Positions 38,158 to 49,496 of a DNA stretch of 64,000 nt are shown here, piece by piece. Positions within the stretch are counted from its first letter, which is position 1, and each line of letters begins with the position of its first letter. Where the stretch lies: assembly GCF_900103485.1 (NCBI RefSeq), contig NZ_FNHW01000001.1:2067057-2131056 (forward strand), read 5' to 3'. The translations under genes were made by a program, and so were the position numbers. The notes below the pieces were generated by a model. That model saw only the letters and a list, made by a program, of their open reading frames with translations, was not told the DNA's origin and ran no database searches. The DNA comes from Fictibacillus solisalsi. Lineage in GTDB: Bacteria > Bacillota > Bacilli > Bacillales > Fictibacillaceae.

Positions 38158-38737
38158 GTATATAGTTCTGAATGGTGCTCCATGCTGCATCTTTTCCGTA
38201 TCCTGTTTCCGATGAAAACAGCAGCAATGGATCTTCCGGTTTCTTTTTTAACGTGTCGCGCACGACTTTCAGATGCTTTTCCCACTTTCCTTTTGGGATC
38301 TTGTCGCATTTGGTCGCCACGACAATGACCGGAATTTCATGATATTTCAGCCAGTCATACATCATCACGTCATCCTTGGATGGAGCATGGCGCACATCAA
38401 CCAGTTGAATGACCGCTTTAAGCTGGGGCCTTTCCATGATATAGCGTTCAATCATCCGTCCCCAGGCTTCCCGTTCTGTCTTTGAAACCTTGGCAAAACC
38501 ATACCCCGGCACATCCACAAAATATAGCTGCTCATTAATAATGTAGAAGTTGAGCGTCTGGGTTTTCCCGGGACGCGAAGAGGTACGTGCCAGGTTCTTT
38601 CGGGCAATCATCTTGTTAATGAAGGAGGATTTCCCGACATTTGAACGGCCTGCAAGGCCGATCTCCGGGAGCTGGTCTTCTGGGTATTGCTCTGGTTTTA
38701 CGGCTGATATTACAATGTCTGCTTTTGTTACTTTCAT
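38150..38737 (-). CDS. engB: Ribosome biogenesis GTP-binding protein EngB (YsxC)
   Basis: 195 residues, essential GTPase needed for late 50S assembly. P-loop [14 protein letters not shown] (about 27-40), G2/G3 in [13 protein letters not shown] and VDVPGYGFA, and the specificity motif TKCDKIPK. Overlaps lonA by 4 nt (ATGA), as in B. subtilis. Confidence 0.97.
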   Translation of the reverse strand: MKVTKADIVISAVKPEQYPEDQLPEIGLAGRSNVGKSSFINKMIARKNLARTSSRPGKTQTLNFYIINEQLYFVDVPGYGFAKVSKTEREAWGRMIERYIMERPQLKAVIQLVDVRHAPSKDDVMMYDWLKYHEIPVIVVATKCDKIPKGKWEKHLKVVRDTLKKKPEDPLLLFSSETGYGKDAAWSTIQNYIQK

Positions 38738-41058
38738 TTACTATCTCCTACTAATGCATGTTTTAGCACTTCATCCAGATGTGACACCGGAATAAAGGCA
38801 AGGCTGCTGCGGACGCTTTCCGGGATGTCATCAATGTCTTTTTCATTTTCTTTTGGCATGATGACCGTCTGAATCCCCGCCCTGTGAGCACTGAGGGACT
38901 TTTCTTTTAAGCCGCCAATTGGCAGCACGCGTCCCCGCAACGTAATTTCACCGGTCATTCCCACGTCCTTACGCACCGGTTTGCCTGACAGAGCTGAAAC
39001 CAGGGCTGTGGCAATCGTAATTCCTGCTGACGGCCCGTCCTTTGGTGTCGCTCCTTCCGGAACATGGATATGGATATCGGTTTTTTCATAAAAGTCCGGA
39101 TCGATATCAAACTCTTTTGCTCTGGAACGGACATAACTGAGCGCCGCCTGTGCGGACTCCTTCATGACATCTCCAAGCTTTCCTGTCAAAATGAGTTTTC
39201 CTTTCCCCGGTGTAAGTGCCACTTCAATGGAAAGCGTATCTCCGCCTGCTGTAGTGTAGGCAAGCCCTGTGGCTGCTCCCACCTGGTCTTCCATCTCGGC
39301 CTGTCCATAGCGGAAACGGGGTTTTCCAATATAATCCTCCAGGTTGCGCGCCGTAATGGTTACCCTTTTTTTCTCACCCGATACCAGCTGTTTGGCCGCT
39401 TTTCGGCAAAGACCCGCAATTTGCCTTTCCATGCTTCTTACTCCGGCTTCCCTTGTATAATTGCGGACCAGTTTAAGGATGGCATCCTCCTTCAGCTGGA
39501 ACTGTGATTTTGCCAGACCATGATCTTTTAACTGTTTTGGAATGAGGTGATTCTTCGCAATATGCACCTTTTCCACTTCCGTATAACCCGCAATCGAAAT
39601 AATCTCCATACGATCAAGGAGCGGGCCTGGAATGGTTGCAAGACTGTTGGCTGTTGTAATAAACATTACTTTTGACAAATCATAAGGCTCTTCAATGAAA
39701 TGATCGGAGAATGAATTGTTCTGTTCCGGGTCAAGCACTTCCAATAATGCAGAGGATGGATCTCCCCTGAAATCATTGGACATCTTGTCGATTTCATCAA
39801 GCAGGAAGACCGGATTGATGGTACCCGCCTTTTTCATGCCCTGAATGAGACGGCCCGGCATCGCTCCCACATAGGTTCTGCGGTGGCCACGAATTTCCGC
39901 TTCGTCACGAACACCGCCAAGCGAAATGCGGACAAAGTTTCTGCCGATGGCCTTTGCAATGGAACGGGCGAGAGAGGTTTTACCTACCCCCGGAGGGCCC
40001 ACCAGGCAAAGAATCGGTCCTTTAAGTGAATTGGTCAGCTGCTGAACAGCCAGGTACTCAAGAACCCGTTCTTTGACTTTCTCAAGCCCGTAATGATCTT
40101 CATTGAGAATTTTCTCGGTCCGTTTAATATCGAGGTGATCTTTTGTCTCCTTTGTCCAGGGAAGATTGATCAGCCAGTCAATGTAGTTCCGGATCACAGC
40201 ACTTTCTGCTGATGAACCCGGCATCTTCTCATAACGGTCCAGCTCTTTCAACGCGATTTCCATGATCGTTTCAGGCATATCCGATTCTTCAATACGGTCC
40301 CTCAGGCTTGAGATTTCGCCAGTTTTTCCTTCTTTATCGCCAAGCTCCTTCTGGATCGCTTTCATCTGCTCACGAAGGTAATATTCCTTCTGTGTTTTTT
40401 CCATTGCTTTTTTAACGCGCTGCCCGATTTTTTTCTCAAGGCCCAGCACTTCTTTTTCATTATTCAGAATCGAGATGAGATGATTCAACCGGTCCTTCAC
40501 TTGATTGATTTCAAGGATATGCTGCTTTTCTTTGATTTTCAATGAAAGATGGGAGGAGATGACATCTGCCAGCCGGCCTGGTTCCTCGATATCCTGAACA
40601 GAAGCGAGGGTTTCCGGAGTCACTTTTTTTGATAAGTTTATGTACTGCTCAAATTGCTGAAGAGCCGTCCTCATAAGGGCTTGTGTTTCCAGATCCTTTT
40701 CGCCCTGATCTTCCATCAGTTCTACTTCAACTTCCAAATACTCTTCCCGGTCGATGAATTGCGTGATCTTACCTCGCTGAATGCCTTCTACGAGCACACG
40801 AATGGTCCCGTTCGGCAATTTCAGCATCTGATTGACTTTTGAAAGGGTACCAATTTCATATATTTGTTCTCCGCTCGGGTCTTCAACAGCGACTTCCTTT
40901 TGTGTGGAAAGGAAGATATGCTGATCATCAAGCATCACTTGCTCTAATGCCTGTACTGATTTTTCCCTTCCTACATCAAGATGAAGCACCATGGTGGGAT
41001 ACACCAGCAGGCCGCGAAGAGGAAGGAGGGGAAGGATGCGGGTAGTTTTTTCGTCCAT
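38734..41058 (-). CDS. lonA: ATP-dependent protease LonA
   Basis: 774 residues, exactly the B. subtilis length when started at the ATG of 41058 ([16 protein letters not shown]), eight nt after CGGAGG; the longer frame to 41145 is excluded. N-terminal substrate-binding domain, Walker [18 protein letters not shown] (about 351-367), Walker [11 protein letters not shown], and the serine-lysine protease domain with [19 protein letters not shown] (catalytic Ser about 677) and the lysine in [14 protein letters not shown]. Degrades misfolded and regulatory proteins in the cytosol. Confidence 0.98.
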   Translation of the reverse strand: MDEKTTRILPLLPLRGLLVYPTMVLHLDVGREKSVQALEQVMLDDQHIFLSTQKEVAVEDPSGEQIYEIGTLSKVNQMLKLPNGTIRVLVEGIQRGKITQFIDREEYLEVEVELMEDQGEKDLETQALMRTALQQFEQYINLSKKVTPETLASVQDIEEPGRLADVISSHLSLKIKEKQHILEINQVKDRLNHLISILNNEKEVLGLEKKIGQRVKKAMEKTQKEYYLREQMKAIQKELGDKEGKTGEISSLRDRIEESDMPETIMEIALKELDRYEKMPGSSAESAVIRNYIDWLINLPWTKETKDHLDIKRTEKILNEDHYGLEKVKERVLEYLAVQQLTNSLKGPILCLVGPPGVGKTSLARSIAKAIGRNFVRISLGGVRDEAEIRGHRRTYVGAMPGRLIQGMKKAGTINPVFLLDEIDKMSNDFRGDPSSALLEVLDPEQNNSFSDHFIEEPYDLSKVMFITTANSLATIPGPLLDRMEIISIAGYTEVEKVHIAKNHLIPKQLKDHGLAKSQFQLKEDAILKLVRNYTREAGVRSMERQIAGLCRKAAKQLVSGEKKRVTITARNLEDYIGKPRFRYGQAEMEDQVGAATGLAYTTAGGDTLSIEVALTPGKGKLILTGKLGDVMKESAQAALSYVRSRAKEFDIDPDFYEKTDIHIHVPEGATPKDGPSAGITIATALVSALSGKPVRKDVGMTGEITLRGRVLPIGGLKEKSLSAHRAGIQTVIMPKENEKDIDDIPESVRSSLAFIPVSHLDEVLKHALVGDSK

Positions 41059-41116
41059 TAAACACACCTCCGAATACTGCTTACTGTATTGAATGATTTC
41101 AAATGCGTGCAGCCCA

Positions 41117-41145
41117 GTTTTATACTCTGGCAATTTCTTTGACAA
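41117..41145 (-). promoter_or_regulatory. Candidate sigma-A promoter of lonA
   Basis: On the minus strand TTGTCA (41140-41145) and TAAAAC (41117-41122) are separated by 17 nt, about 60 nt before the lonA start. A CtsR-type direct heptad repeat was looked for and only one half (GTCAAA) was found. Confidence 0.45.
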
Positions 41146-41256
41146 ATGCCAAAAGCGGCCGAAGAAATTCTACAGCCTTTGTACAATTCTACCCATAAAG
41201 AACCGTTTTGTCTAATCACAGGTTGTTTTTGGGCCATCGAAAGCAAAGCCCCCTCT

Positions 41257-42930
41257 TTAAACGGATTTTGGAGGGGACTGTAAATAGGCAGACGCTGGAA
41301 TCGCCTGTTGATTTTCTTTATCCAGATCAGGAAATGCATGCTGAAATACTTGCGTTAACTTTGTGACCGGAATGATCTCAATCCCGTCAATTTCCCTTAG
41401 AATGGCCTGATCATTGTCTTTCGGAATTATGACTTTTTTCACACCGGCTAATTTTGCCGCGAGAACTTTCGCCATAACTCCTCCAACCGGTTTCACTTTC
41501 CCATGAACGCTTATTTCACCCGTCATTGCCAATTCGTTGTCGATCGGTATATCGTGGACAGCCGAATAAATGGAAGTAGCTATTGCTATTCCAGCTGACG
41601 GGCCGTCAACAGGTCCGCCGCCCGGGAAATTCACATGAATATCATACAATGATGCATCAACATCCATTTTCCTTAAGACGGTGAGAACGTTTTCAACCGA
41701 TCCTTTTGCCAAGCTTTTTCTTCTGAAGGATTTTGCATTATTTCCGATTGATTCTTCTTCGACAATACCTGTTATTGTAAGCGTACCCTGTTTTTTTGCA
41801 GGTAAAACTGTAACTTCAATTTCAAGTAGAGCTCCGCTGTTCGGCCCATAAACAGCCAGTCCGTTGACCAGCCCGACTTTAGGCATATCTGCAATTTTGT
41901 GCTCCGGACGGGGTGTCATCTGGCTGGAATGGATAACCCACTCGATATCCGATTTTTTAATAAAATCCCTGTCCTCCGTGATAGCCAGCCCAGCTGAAAT
42001 CTGCATCATATTTACCGCTTCCCGGCCATTTTTTGCATATTGCGCAAGAAGCTGCAATGTCTCATCATCAACTTTCATATTGACCTTATCGGCTGCCTTC
42101 TTAGCGATTTGCTGAATTTCGGGTGACTGCAGTTCTCTAAAGAATACTTCCAGGCACCTGGAGCGGATGGCGGGAGGAATTTCATCCGGCGTTCGTGTGG
42201 TCGCCCCGATCAGCCTGAAATCTGCTGGAAGCCCATTTTGAAAAATATCATGAATATGTGTAGGGATCGTTGTATTCTCTTCATTATAATAAGCACTCTC
42301 AAGAAATACTTTGCGGTCCTCCAGCACTTTCAGTAGCTTGTTCATTTGAATGGGATGCAGTTCACCTATCTCATCAATAAATAGCACTCCCCCATGCGCA
42401 TTGGTGACCGCTCCCTGTTTGGGCTGCGGAATGCCGGCCTGCCCCATTGCCCCTGCTCCCTGATAAATAGGATCATGGACAGAACCGATTAATGGATCAG
42501 CGATGCCTCGCTCATCAAACCTGGCCGTCGTGGCATCAAGCTCCACAAATACAGCTGCAGGTCGGAACGGTGAGTTGCGGTTCCGTTTTGCTTCCTCAAG
42601 CACAAGTCTCGCTGCTGCGGTTTTTCCGACTCCCGGCGGTCCATAGACAATTACATGCTGGGGGTTAGGACCACACAGTGCTGCGTGAAGCGCTTTGATC
42701 CCGTCCTTCTGGCCGACAATATCTGCAAACGTCCCTGGACGCACACGCTCAGAAAGCGGTTCCGTCAATGAGACAGAACGCATTTTTCGTAATTGATCCA
42801 TTTCTTTTCTTGACTCTTTATCTATACTCACTTTTTGTGTACGCTGATTTTTCAACAAGTTCCAAAAGTAAAGTCCAATCACGATTCCAAAGAAAAGCTG
42901 AATGAGTAAAGCGATTCCTGTCCAGTTCAT
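41257..42930 (-). CDS. lonB: Membrane-anchored ATP-dependent protease LonB
   Basis: 557 residues. One N-terminal membrane helix (ALLIQLFFGIVIGLYFW, about 8-24), AAA module with [18 protein letters not shown] (about 97-114) and Walker B GVLFIDEIGELH, and the Lon protease domain with the Ser in VDGPSAGIAIATSIYS and the Lys in VGGVMAKVLAAKLAG. In B. subtilis LonB is made in the forespore. The ATG follows GGGAGG, and a sigma-F promoter lies upstream. Confidence 0.96.
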   Translation of the reverse strand: MNWTGIALLIQLFFGIVIGLYFWNLLKNQRTQKVSIDKESRKEMDQLRKMRSVSLTEPLSERVRPGTFADIVGQKDGIKALHAALCGPNPQHVIVYGPPGVGKTAAARLVLEEAKRNRNSPFRPAAVFVELDATTARFDERGIADPLIGSVHDPIYQGAGAMGQAGIPQPKQGAVTNAHGGVLFIDEIGELHPIQMNKLLKVLEDRKVFLESAYYNEENTTIPTHIHDIFQNGLPADFRLIGATTRTPDEIPPAIRSRCLEVFFRELQSPEIQQIAKKAADKVNMKVDDETLQLLAQYAKNGREAVNMMQISAGLAITEDRDFIKKSDIEWVIHSSQMTPRPEHKIADMPKVGLVNGLAVYGPNSGALLEIEVTVLPAKKQGTLTITGIVEEESIGNNAKSFRRKSLAKGSVENVLTVLRKMDVDASLYDIHVNFPGGGPVDGPSAGIAIATSIYSAVHDIPIDNELAMTGEISVHGKVKPVGGVMAKVLAAKLAGVKKVIIPKDNDQAILREIDGIEIIPVTKLTQVFQHAFPDLDKENQQAIPASAYLQSPPKSV

Positions 42931-42959
42931 TTCTTCCTCCCGAAATTTTTTTATGATCC

Positions 42960-42989
42960 TAGTATCTCCGAGTGGCCAGAGGACTAAAC
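42960..42989 (-). promoter_or_regulatory. Sigma-F promoter of lonB
   Basis: On the minus strand GTTTA, 15 nt, GGAGATACTA. Both elements match the sigma-F consensus (GYWTA, N15, GGNRANAHTR) at every defined position, with the right spacing, about 30 nt before the lonB ATG. This agrees with forespore-specific expression of lonB in B. subtilis. Confidence 0.88.
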
Positions 42990-43048
42990 AAAAAAAATAG
43001 AAATGAGGAAAACTTGAACGAGACCAAGAACAGGCTTTGTTTCAAACA

Positions 43049-43083
43049 AAAATAAAAAACCAGCCCGAGGGCTGGCTTTTTAC
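43049..43083 (-). terminator. Terminator after clpX
   Basis: GCCAGCCC and GGGCTGGT pair around TC and are followed by TTTTTTATTTTT on the minus strand, directly after the clpX stop. Confidence 0.88.
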
Positions 43084-43087
43084 GTAA

Positions 43088-44371
43088 TTATGCACTTTCC
43101 TTTGGTGTTTCTTTTTTCGGTTCAACGATCGTTCCATCCTCAAGCTCGAGTTTCGGTGGAACTTTATCAGAAACCGTTTCTTTTGTAATAATGCACTTGG
43201 CCACATCTTCCCGGGATGGAAGCTCGAACATCACATCGAGCATCATTCCTTCAATGATAGAACGAAGTCCACGAGCTCCGGTTTTACGCTCAATCGCCTG
43301 GTTGGCAATTTCGGAGAGCGCTTCATCCGTGAATTCAAGTTCCACTCCATCAAGGTCAAGGAGCTTTTGATATTGTTTCACCAGTGCGTTTTTCGGTTTA
43401 GTAAGAATCTCAACTAATGCATCCTCATCAAGCGGCGTCAGGCTTGCAGTTACAGGAAGACGTCCGATAAATTCCGGAATCAAACCGAAACGAAGTAAAT
43501 CTTCCGGCAATACTTTCGCAAGATATTCTCCTGCTTTTAGTTCAGCCTGTCTTGATTCGGAACTGAACCCAATTACTTTTTTGCCCAGGCGGCGTTTAAT
43601 AATCTGTTCAATCCCATCAAACGCACCACCGCAAATGAAGAGAATATTGGTAGTGTCGATTTGGATAAACTCCTGATGCGGATGTTTTCTTCCGCCCTGA
43701 GGAGGAACACTTGCTACTGTACCTTCAAGAATTTTTAGAAGTGCCTGCTGAACGCCTTCCCCGGAAACATCTCGAGTAATGGACGGATTTTCAGACTTTC
43801 TGGCAATCTTATCAATTTCATCGATGTAGATAATACCTTTTTCCGCTTTTTCCACATCGTAGTCAGCAGCCTGAATCAATTTAAGCAAAATATTTTCTAC
43901 ATCTTCCCCTACATACCCTGCTTCTGTGAGAGATGTGGCATCGGCAATGGCAAACGGCACATTGAGAATGCGCGCCAGCGTTTGGGCCAATAATGTTTTA
44001 CCGCTACCTGTCGGCCCGATCATGGCAATGTTACTTTTCGCCAATTCTACTTCATCCGATTTTTGGGAAGAATTAATGCGTTTGTAATGGTTATACACCG
44101 CAACGGAAAGAGACTTTTTCGCCTGCTCCTGACCAATAACATACTCATCGAGTATCTTGCGGATCTCCATCGGTTTTGGAACTTCTTTAAGCTCTACATC
44201 CTCTTCTGTACCCAGTTCTTCTTCCACAATTTCGGTACAAAGCTCGATGCATTCGTCACAAATATATACACCTGGTCCTGCTACCAGTTTACGAACTTGA
44301 TCTTGTGTTTTTCCACAAAAGGAACATTTAAGTTGCCCTTTTTCGTCATTGAATTTAAACAATGAAATCAC
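43088..44371 (-). CDS. clpX: ClpX, ATPase subunit of the ClpXP protease
   Basis: 427 residues. Unfolds substrates and feeds them to ClpP. N-terminal C4 zinc-binding domain (CSFCGKTQ and CDECIELC, residues 13-41), Walker [16 protein letters not shown] (about 115-129), Walker [14 protein letters not shown], and the IGF loop that docks on ClpP (VIGFSS, about 267). Separated from tig by about 380 nt, so it has its own promoter. Confidence 0.98.
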   Translation of the reverse strand: MISLFKFNDEKGQLKCSFCGKTQDQVRKLVAGPGVYICDECIELCTEIVEEELGTEEDVELKEVPKPMEIRKILDEYVIGQEQAKKSLSVAVYNHYKRINSSQKSDEVELAKSNIAMIGPTGSGKTLLAQTLARILNVPFAIADATSLTEAGYVGEDVENILLKLIQAADYDVEKAEKGIIYIDEIDKIARKSENPSITRDVSGEGVQQALLKILEGTVASVPPQGGRKHPHQEFIQIDTTNILFICGGAFDGIEQIIKRRLGKKVIGFSSESRQAELKAGEYLAKVLPEDLLRFGLIPEFIGRLPVTASLTPLDEDALVEILTKPKNALVKQYQKLLDLDGVELEFTDEALSEIANQAIERKTGARGLRSIIEGMMLDVMFELPSREDVAKCIITKETVSDKVPPKLELEDGTIVEPKKETPKESA

Positions 44372-44751
44372 CCCTAAACCTTAAATTGAATGAAACCCAT
44401 TAACTGTTCATCATCCTGATGTTGGATGCTTGTTTCATTACTGTGTGAGCTTGAACTAGTGCTGCACGCTGATTTCATTTCCGCAAGTTATGTATTGGAT
44501 TGTATCATATTACCCCTTTAGAACGGAAATAAAAACCCTTCATTGGCATTTAATAGTATGTATTAGCATAAATGGACTGTTTTTGATGTGTTCTATAAGT
44601 ATTAACCTTATGGCTTATTTTAAAACCTGATTCACGAAAATAAAGCCTTTAAAAAAGTTTCCATAAAAAAGCCGAATTTCCTGCTGGCCAGGTAAATAAT
44701 TATATAAAACAAGGCACGAAAATTTCGTGCCTTGTCAGACCTTACTTAATA
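44372..44751. other. Intergenic between clpX and tig
   Basis: 380 AT-rich bases. Holds the tig terminator at 44709-44737 and a candidate clpX -10 (TACAAT at 44499-44504 on the minus strand, with a weak TTCCGT 18 nt upstream). No ORF with a ribosome binding site and no structured RNA that I recognise. Confidence 0.45.
44707..44738 (-). terminator. Terminator after tig
   Basis: ACAAGGCACGAAA and TTTCGTGCCTTGT form a near-perfect stem, followed by TTTATATAATT on the minus strand. Only a few bases past the trigger factor stop. Confidence 0.85.
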
Positions 44752-46047
44752 TTATGCAACTGTTGTGCTGTTATCCACTAATAAATCAATTGCTTTTCTG
44801 ATTTTCAGGTCAGCAGCTACAGCATCATTTCCGCCTTGCATTGCAAGCATTTGAGTGATTTTCTCTACATCCATGTTGTACATTTCAGCCATTTTCTTAA
44901 GCTCTTCATTGATTTCTTCTTCGGTCGCTTCAATGTTTTCCGCTTCAGAAATTGCTTCAAGCACCAGGTTGGTTTTCACGCGTTTTCCGGCATCTTCTTT
45001 CATTTGTTCACGAAGTGCTGCTTCGTCTGTGCCAGAGAACTGGAAGTAAAGATCAAGATTCATGCCTTGCATTTGAAGACGCTGGCCAAACTCCTGAACC
45101 ATGCGGTCCAATTCAGTGTTGACCATTGCTTCCGGTACGTCTACTTCTGCGTTTTCAACGGCCTTATCAACCACGGAATCACGTGTGTGATGCTCGCCTT
45201 CATGGTTTTTGCTTTCTTCCAGCTTTTTGCGGATGCTGGCTTTAAGGTCTTCTACTGTTTCTACTTCAGAATCAGCCTCTTTTGCAAACTCATCATTAAG
45301 TTCAGGAAGCTGCTTTGTTTTGATATCATGGATAGTAACTTTGAAAACAGCAGGCTTTCCAGCAAGCTCGGCTGCATGGTACTCTTCTGGGAAAGTAATT
45401 TCTACTTCTTTTTCAGTACCGGCTTTTTCGCCGATTAGCTGTTCTTCAAATCCAGGAATGAAAGAACCGGATCCAATTTCCAATGGATAGTTTTCAGCTT
45501 TACCGCCTTCAAAAGGCTCTCCGTCGACAAATCCTTCGAAATCGATAACAGCAGTATCTCCGTTCTCGACTGCTCCTTCTTCTTTTACAACGAGCTCAGC
45601 CTGTTGTTCTTGAAGACGCTTGACTTCATTGTCAACATCCTCGTCAGTTACAGTTGTATCAAATTCAGTTACTTCAAGACCTTTGTAGTCGCCCAGTTTC
45701 ACTTCCGGCTTCACTACAACTTTTGCTGTAAATACAAGGTTGCTGCCTTTTTCCATTGTTTCGATGTCCACTTCAGGACGATCAACCGGCTCAATTCCTG
45801 TTTCTTCTACAGCCTTGCTGTATGCTTGTGGCAGGATGATATCAAGCGCATCTTGATATAGTGATTCAACCCCAAAACGCTGTTCAAACATTTTACGTGG
45901 AATTTTCCCTTTACGGAAACCCGGTACGTTTACCTGTTTAACCACTTTTTTAAACGCCTGGTCAAGGGCTGTATCTACTTCAGAAGCCTCAACTTCAATC
46001 GTTAAGACACCTTGGTTACCTTCTAACTTTTCCCACTTTGCACTCAT
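44752..46047 (-). CDS. tig: Trigger factor, ribosome-associated chaperone
   Basis: 431 residues. Binds nascent chains at the exit tunnel. The ribosome-binding signature [18 protein letters not shown] (about 42-59) is intact, followed by the FKBP-type prolyl isomerase domain (about 160-245, [19 protein letters not shown] and [13 protein letters not shown]) and the helical C-terminal chaperone arms. ATG behind TTGGAGG. Gene order clpX-tig-ysoA matches B. subtilis. Confidence 0.98.
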   Translation of the reverse strand: MSAKWEKLEGNQGVLTIEVEASEVDTALDQAFKKVVKQVNVPGFRKGKIPRKMFEQRFGVESLYQDALDIILPQAYSKAVEETGIEPVDRPEVDIETMEKGSNLVFTAKVVVKPEVKLGDYKGLEVTEFDTTVTDEDVDNEVKRLQEQQAELVVKEEGAVENGDTAVIDFEGFVDGEPFEGGKAENYPLEIGSGSFIPGFEEQLIGEKAGTEKEVEITFPEEYHAAELAGKPAVFKVTIHDIKTKQLPELNDEFAKEADSEVETVEDLKASIRKKLEESKNHEGEHHTRDSVVDKAVENAEVDVPEAMVNTELDRMVQEFGQRLQMQGMNLDLYFQFSGTDEAALREQMKEDAGKRVKTNLVLEAISEAENIEATEEEINEELKKMAEMYNMDVEKITQMLAMQGGNDAVAADLKIRKAIDLLVDNSTTVA

Positions 46048-46171
46048 TCAAAGTTCCCTCCAACATTACGTATTTCACCTGAAAATCTAACATTTTCATT
46101 GCAACCATTCCATTATATCATAACCGACTTGTATTTCAACAACGACCATTTCCGGTTTAGTACGAGTGGTA

Positions 46172-47215
46172 CTAAAATTTATTTGGCCCAAACGTAAACC
46201 GTTCAATATCAAGCAGCTGATCCACTGCTTTTCTTAACGTTTCCGGATGAATCTCAATGTCTGATTGAAGCTCCTCACACGCGTCCATGCCGCTTAATTT
46301 ACCGGCTGCGCATTGCAGGGCATGAGACCAGAAAAAACGGTCAGCAGGCTCGGGCACCTGTGGATAGATAGCAAGTATGTAATCCCACCATATGGTAAGA
46401 GCAAATTGGGACAAGGTTGGATTTTCCTGTTCCAGCCTTTCCTCTACTTCCTTTTTTACTTCAAGATTAAACGGCTCTTCATAGACATCATGGAGCTCTT
46501 TTATGGAGATTGAATACATTTGTCCAAACTTATGTAAGGTAACGGTTTCTTCCACATTCTTTGATTTTAGATAATTGAGTGCCATCGTTTTTATGCCCGG
46601 ATGGCCCTCTTCATTGGCCAAAAATTCACGATAGACAGAAAGCGTCTCTTCTGGATCCATATAGCTCAGCTGCTGCATGGCAATCCATTGGTTATGTATT
46701 TCGCTGCTTGTCAGCATACTTCTAAGCGTCTCAATTTCTTGTTTCCTGTCTTCAGCCGGCTCCGGAGTAAAATCAACGCCAGGTTCAGGGTCTTCTGCCA
46801 TCTTCCGGCTAAAATGAAGCAGCTGGTAGAATGATTCAGCCTGGGCAGCCGGCAGCTGATGTTCCCCCAGCACAGCTTCCACCACAGAAACAACAGTTTC
46901 GTATTCTGAAAGCTGAATAAGTATGGAAAGATAAATCTGCAAAACGTCAAAGTATTCCCCAATACCCTGCTTCAGCATTCTCTCTGCTCTGGTCTTTGCC
47001 TCCTGAAGCTGGCCAAGTTCGATCAGGCTGAGCACCACCCCTAGATGGCCCTGAGAATGGCCTGGATCCAATTCCAACAGCTGAAGAAAGCAGGATAGAG
47101 ATTCCTTGTAGTGTTTTGCTTTCAGGGAAGCCATTCCCTTTTCAAGCAAACGGGCAGGCAAGTTAGGAAAAGGGACGACGTTGCTTGGTTTTGTTCCTTT
47201 TTTTTCATTAGCCAT
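46172..47215 (-). CDS. ysoA: Tetratricopeptide repeat protein YsoA
   Basis: 347 residues. Tetratricopeptide helices at about 24-130 (YKESLSCFLQLLELDPGHSQGHLGVVLSLIELGQLQEA is one clear unit), then an acidic, less repetitive C-terminal half. No signal peptide or membrane helix, so probably cytosolic. Length and position between tig and leuD match B. subtilis YsoA; the function of that protein is unknown. Confidence 0.88.
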   Translation of the reverse strand: MANEKKGTKPSNVVPFPNLPARLLEKGMASLKAKHYKESLSCFLQLLELDPGHSQGHLGVVLSLIELGQLQEAKTRAERMLKQGIGEYFDVLQIYLSILIQLSEYETVVSVVEAVLGEHQLPAAQAESFYQLLHFSRKMAEDPEPGVDFTPEPAEDRKQEIETLRSMLTSSEIHNQWIAMQQLSYMDPEETLSVYREFLANEEGHPGIKTMALNYLKSKNVEETVTLHKFGQMYSISIKELHDVYEEPFNLEVKKEVEERLEQENPTLSQFALTIWWDYILAIYPQVPEPADRFFWSHALQCAAGKLSGMDACEELQSDIEIHPETLRKAVDQLLDIERFTFGPNKF

Positions 47216-47351
47216 TAGGTTTATTCACTTCCAGTTTCTATTTGCATCAGTTTAACAGTTTAAAGACATAAACTCAAGACGCGGCCACAGCAGGCTGAAG
47301 GAAACAATAAATCCTGCACATGGTTGTGCAGGATTAGAGATATGGAACGAT

Positions 47352-47405
47352 CAAAAAAAGGAAACCTGCTAACACGTTCTGTTTTGCCACGTCTCCTTTT
47401 ATTTT
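47352..47405 (-). terminator. Terminator of the ilv-leu operon after leuD
   Basis: AAAGGAGAC and GTTTCCTTT pair around a structured loop, followed by TTTTTTTG on the minus strand. A second, stronger hairpin without a T-run (AATCCTGCAC with GTGCAGGATT) lies just beyond at about 47314-47340. Confidence 0.65.
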
Positions 47406-47457
47406 TCCCTCTTAAGCTTAATTCAAACCTCTTCTATACAAAAATTTTAAAACACAT

Positions 47458-48063
47458 TTATAATTGGGGTTGCTTAACCGCTTCCTGCTGCTTCTCATAA
47501 CGGCTGATAGCATCCTCATATTTTAGTGTAATGGATATTTCATCCCAGCCATTTTGAAGCATCTCTTTCCAATACGGATCGAATGAGAAAGAAGCCAGGA
47601 CTTCCTCTCCTGATAAAATCTCCTGTTTGTCAAGGCTGACCGTAAGGCTTTGATCACCGGCTGCCACTCTGGATTTCAAGCTATGGATGGTTTCGGCAGG
47701 AAGCTTAATCACCAATATTCCATTTTTCAATGAATTATTATAGAAGATATCCGCATAATCGGGAGCGATAATCACTTTAAATCCATAATCCTTCAGTGCC
47801 CAAGGAGCATGTTCACGTGAAGAACCGCATCCAAAATTGTCTCCGGCAAGCAGTATCTCCGCTCCCTCAGCTTCAGGACGGTTCAATTCGAAATCAGGAT
47901 TCGGGGAGCCGTCACGGTTAAACCGCCAGTCGAAAAATAAAAACTTTCCAAACCCGCTCCGTTCAACACGCTTTAAAAACTGTTTTGGTATGATTTGATC
48001 AGTATCCACATTGTCACGGTCAAGTACCGCTGCAGTTCCGGTAAATGTTTTAAATCCTGGCAT
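47458..48063 (-). CDS. leuD: 3-isopropylmalate dehydratase small subunit
   Basis: 201 residues. Swivelling domain partner of LeuC in isomerising 2- to 3-isopropylmalate. Starts [42 protein letters not shown] at about 75-90 is the family signature. The ATG at 48063 follows GGAAGGTGAG, 14 nt inside leuC; the open frame extends 58 codons upstream but that part is out-of-frame leuC sequence. Confidence 0.96.
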   Translation of the reverse strand: MPGFKTFTGTAAVLDRDNVDTDQIIPKQFLKRVERSGFGKFLFFDWRFNRDGSPNPDFELNRPEAEGAEILLAGDNFGCGSSREHAPWALKDYGFKVIIAPDYADIFYNNSLKNGILVIKLPAETIHSLKSRVAAGDQSLTVSLDKQEILSGEEVLASFSFDPYWKEMLQNGWDEISITLKYEDAISRYEKQQEAVKQPQL

Positions 48064-49483
48064 ACTGCTCACCTTCCCTAGAACCAGATTGAAACTCTCG
48101 AACGTCTGTAAACTTCCCTTCGATTGCCGCCGCAGCCGCCATTTCCGGGCTGACCAGATGCGTTCTTGCCCCTTTACCCTGTCTTCCTTCAAAGTTTCGG
48201 TTGGAAGTAGAAGCACACCTTTCACCTTCAGGTACAATATCCGGATTCATCCCAAGGCACATGGAACATCCTGAGTCACGCCAGTCAAAACCAGCTTCCT
48301 GAAAAACAAGATGCAGGCCTTCCTCCTCTGCTTTGGCTTTGACCTGCTGTGAGCCGGGAACCACAATAGCCTGAACTCCACCGTGAACTTTTCTTCCCTG
48401 AACCACTTTTGCAGCAGCCCGCAGATCACTGATCCTCGAATTGGTGCATGACCCGATGAAAACATGTTGAACAGGTACCTCTGTCAATGACTGCCCAGGG
48501 CTTAATCCCATATAATGAAGGGCTTTTTGCAAGGATTCTCTTTCCTGCTGTGTTTGTTCATCTCTATAGGAAGGTACATTTCCAGAGATCCCCACACCCA
48601 TGGATGGATTGGTTCCCCAGGTTACCATTGGCTCCACTTCTGCCGCATTGATTTCAATGACCTTATCATATTTCGCATCTGCATCGGAACGAAGCGCGTT
48701 CCACTCGTTTACTTTTTCTTCAAACTGCTCACCTTGAGGAGCATACTTGCGGCCTTTAATATATTCATAGGTCGTCTCATCCGGTGCAACCAATCCGGCT
48801 TTTGCTCCAGCTTCAATCGACATGTTACACAGCGTCATGCGTTCTTCCATGGTAAAGCTGCGCACCGTTTCACCAGTGAATTCAATGACGTGTCCGGCAC
48901 CAACGTTGGTACCGTGTTGAGCAATTAAGGCAAGAATAATATCTTTCGCCGTTACTCCAAAGCCGCGTTTTCCTTCTATATTTACTTTCAGTTGTTTTGG
49001 TTTTTGCTGCCAGAGGGTCTGTGTTGCCAACACATGCTCCACTTCACTAGTTCCAATCCCAAAGGCAAGAGCACCAAAGGCTCCATGAGTGGACGTATGG
49101 CTGTCTCCGCAAACTATGGTTTTCCCGGGCAAGGTTAACCCAAGTTCCGGACCGATAACATGGACAATCCCTTGCTCGTCGGAGTCAAGCCCTTCAAGAT
49201 GGATGCCATACTCCTTACAATTTTCTTCAAGGGTCTGGATCTGTTTTAAGGCAATACTGTCATTGATCACAAACCGGTTTTTGGTCGGAATATTATGGTC
49301 CATTGTAGCAAAACAAAGGTCCGGTCTTCTTACTTTCCGATTTTTTTCCCGCAGGCCGGCAAAGGCCTGCGGAGATGTTACTTCATGAAGAAGATGCAAA
49401 TCAATGTACAAAAGACCGGGCTTATTTTCTTCTTGCATGACAGTATGCTTTTCCCAAACTTTATCAATAATGGTTTTTGCCAT
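48050..49483 (-). CDS. leuC: 3-isopropylmalate dehydratase large subunit
   Basis: 477 residues, aconitase superfamily. The 4Fe-4S ligands are in [10 protein letters not shown] and [39 protein letters not shown] is intact. The ATG at 49483 follows AAGGAGG by eight nt. Fourth step-pair gene of leuABCD. Confidence 0.97.
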   Translation of the reverse strand: MAKTIIDKVWEKHTVMQEENKPGLLYIDLHLLHEVTSPQAFAGLREKNRKVRRPDLCFATMDHNIPTKNRFVINDSIALKQIQTLEENCKEYGIHLEGLDSDEQGIVHVIGPELGLTLPGKTIVCGDSHTSTHGAFGALAFGIGTSEVEHVLATQTLWQQKPKQLKVNIEGKRGFGVTAKDIILALIAQHGTNVGAGHVIEFTGETVRSFTMEERMTLCNMSIEAGAKAGLVAPDETTYEYIKGRKYAPQGEQFEEKVNEWNALRSDADAKYDKVIEINAAEVEPMVTWGTNPSMGVGISGNVPSYRDEQTQQERESLQKALHYMGLSPGQSLTEVPVQHVFIGSCTNSRISDLRAAAKVVQGRKVHGGVQAIVVPGSQQVKAKAEEEGLHLVFQEAGFDWRDSGCSMCLGMNPDIVPEGERCASTSNRNFEGRQGKGARTHLVSPEMAAAAAIEGKFTDVREFQSGSREGEQYARI

Positions 49484-49496
49484 CTGATCTTCCTCC

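Noticed and set aside
41059-41256. CtsR operator before lonA
   Set aside because: Only one GTCAAA half is present; the second heptad at the required spacing is missing.
48064-48237. N-terminal extension of LeuD by 58 residues
   Set aside because: The open frame upstream of MPGFKTFTG runs inside leuC in another frame, lacks homology to LeuD and has no ribosome binding site. The ATG at 48063 has one.
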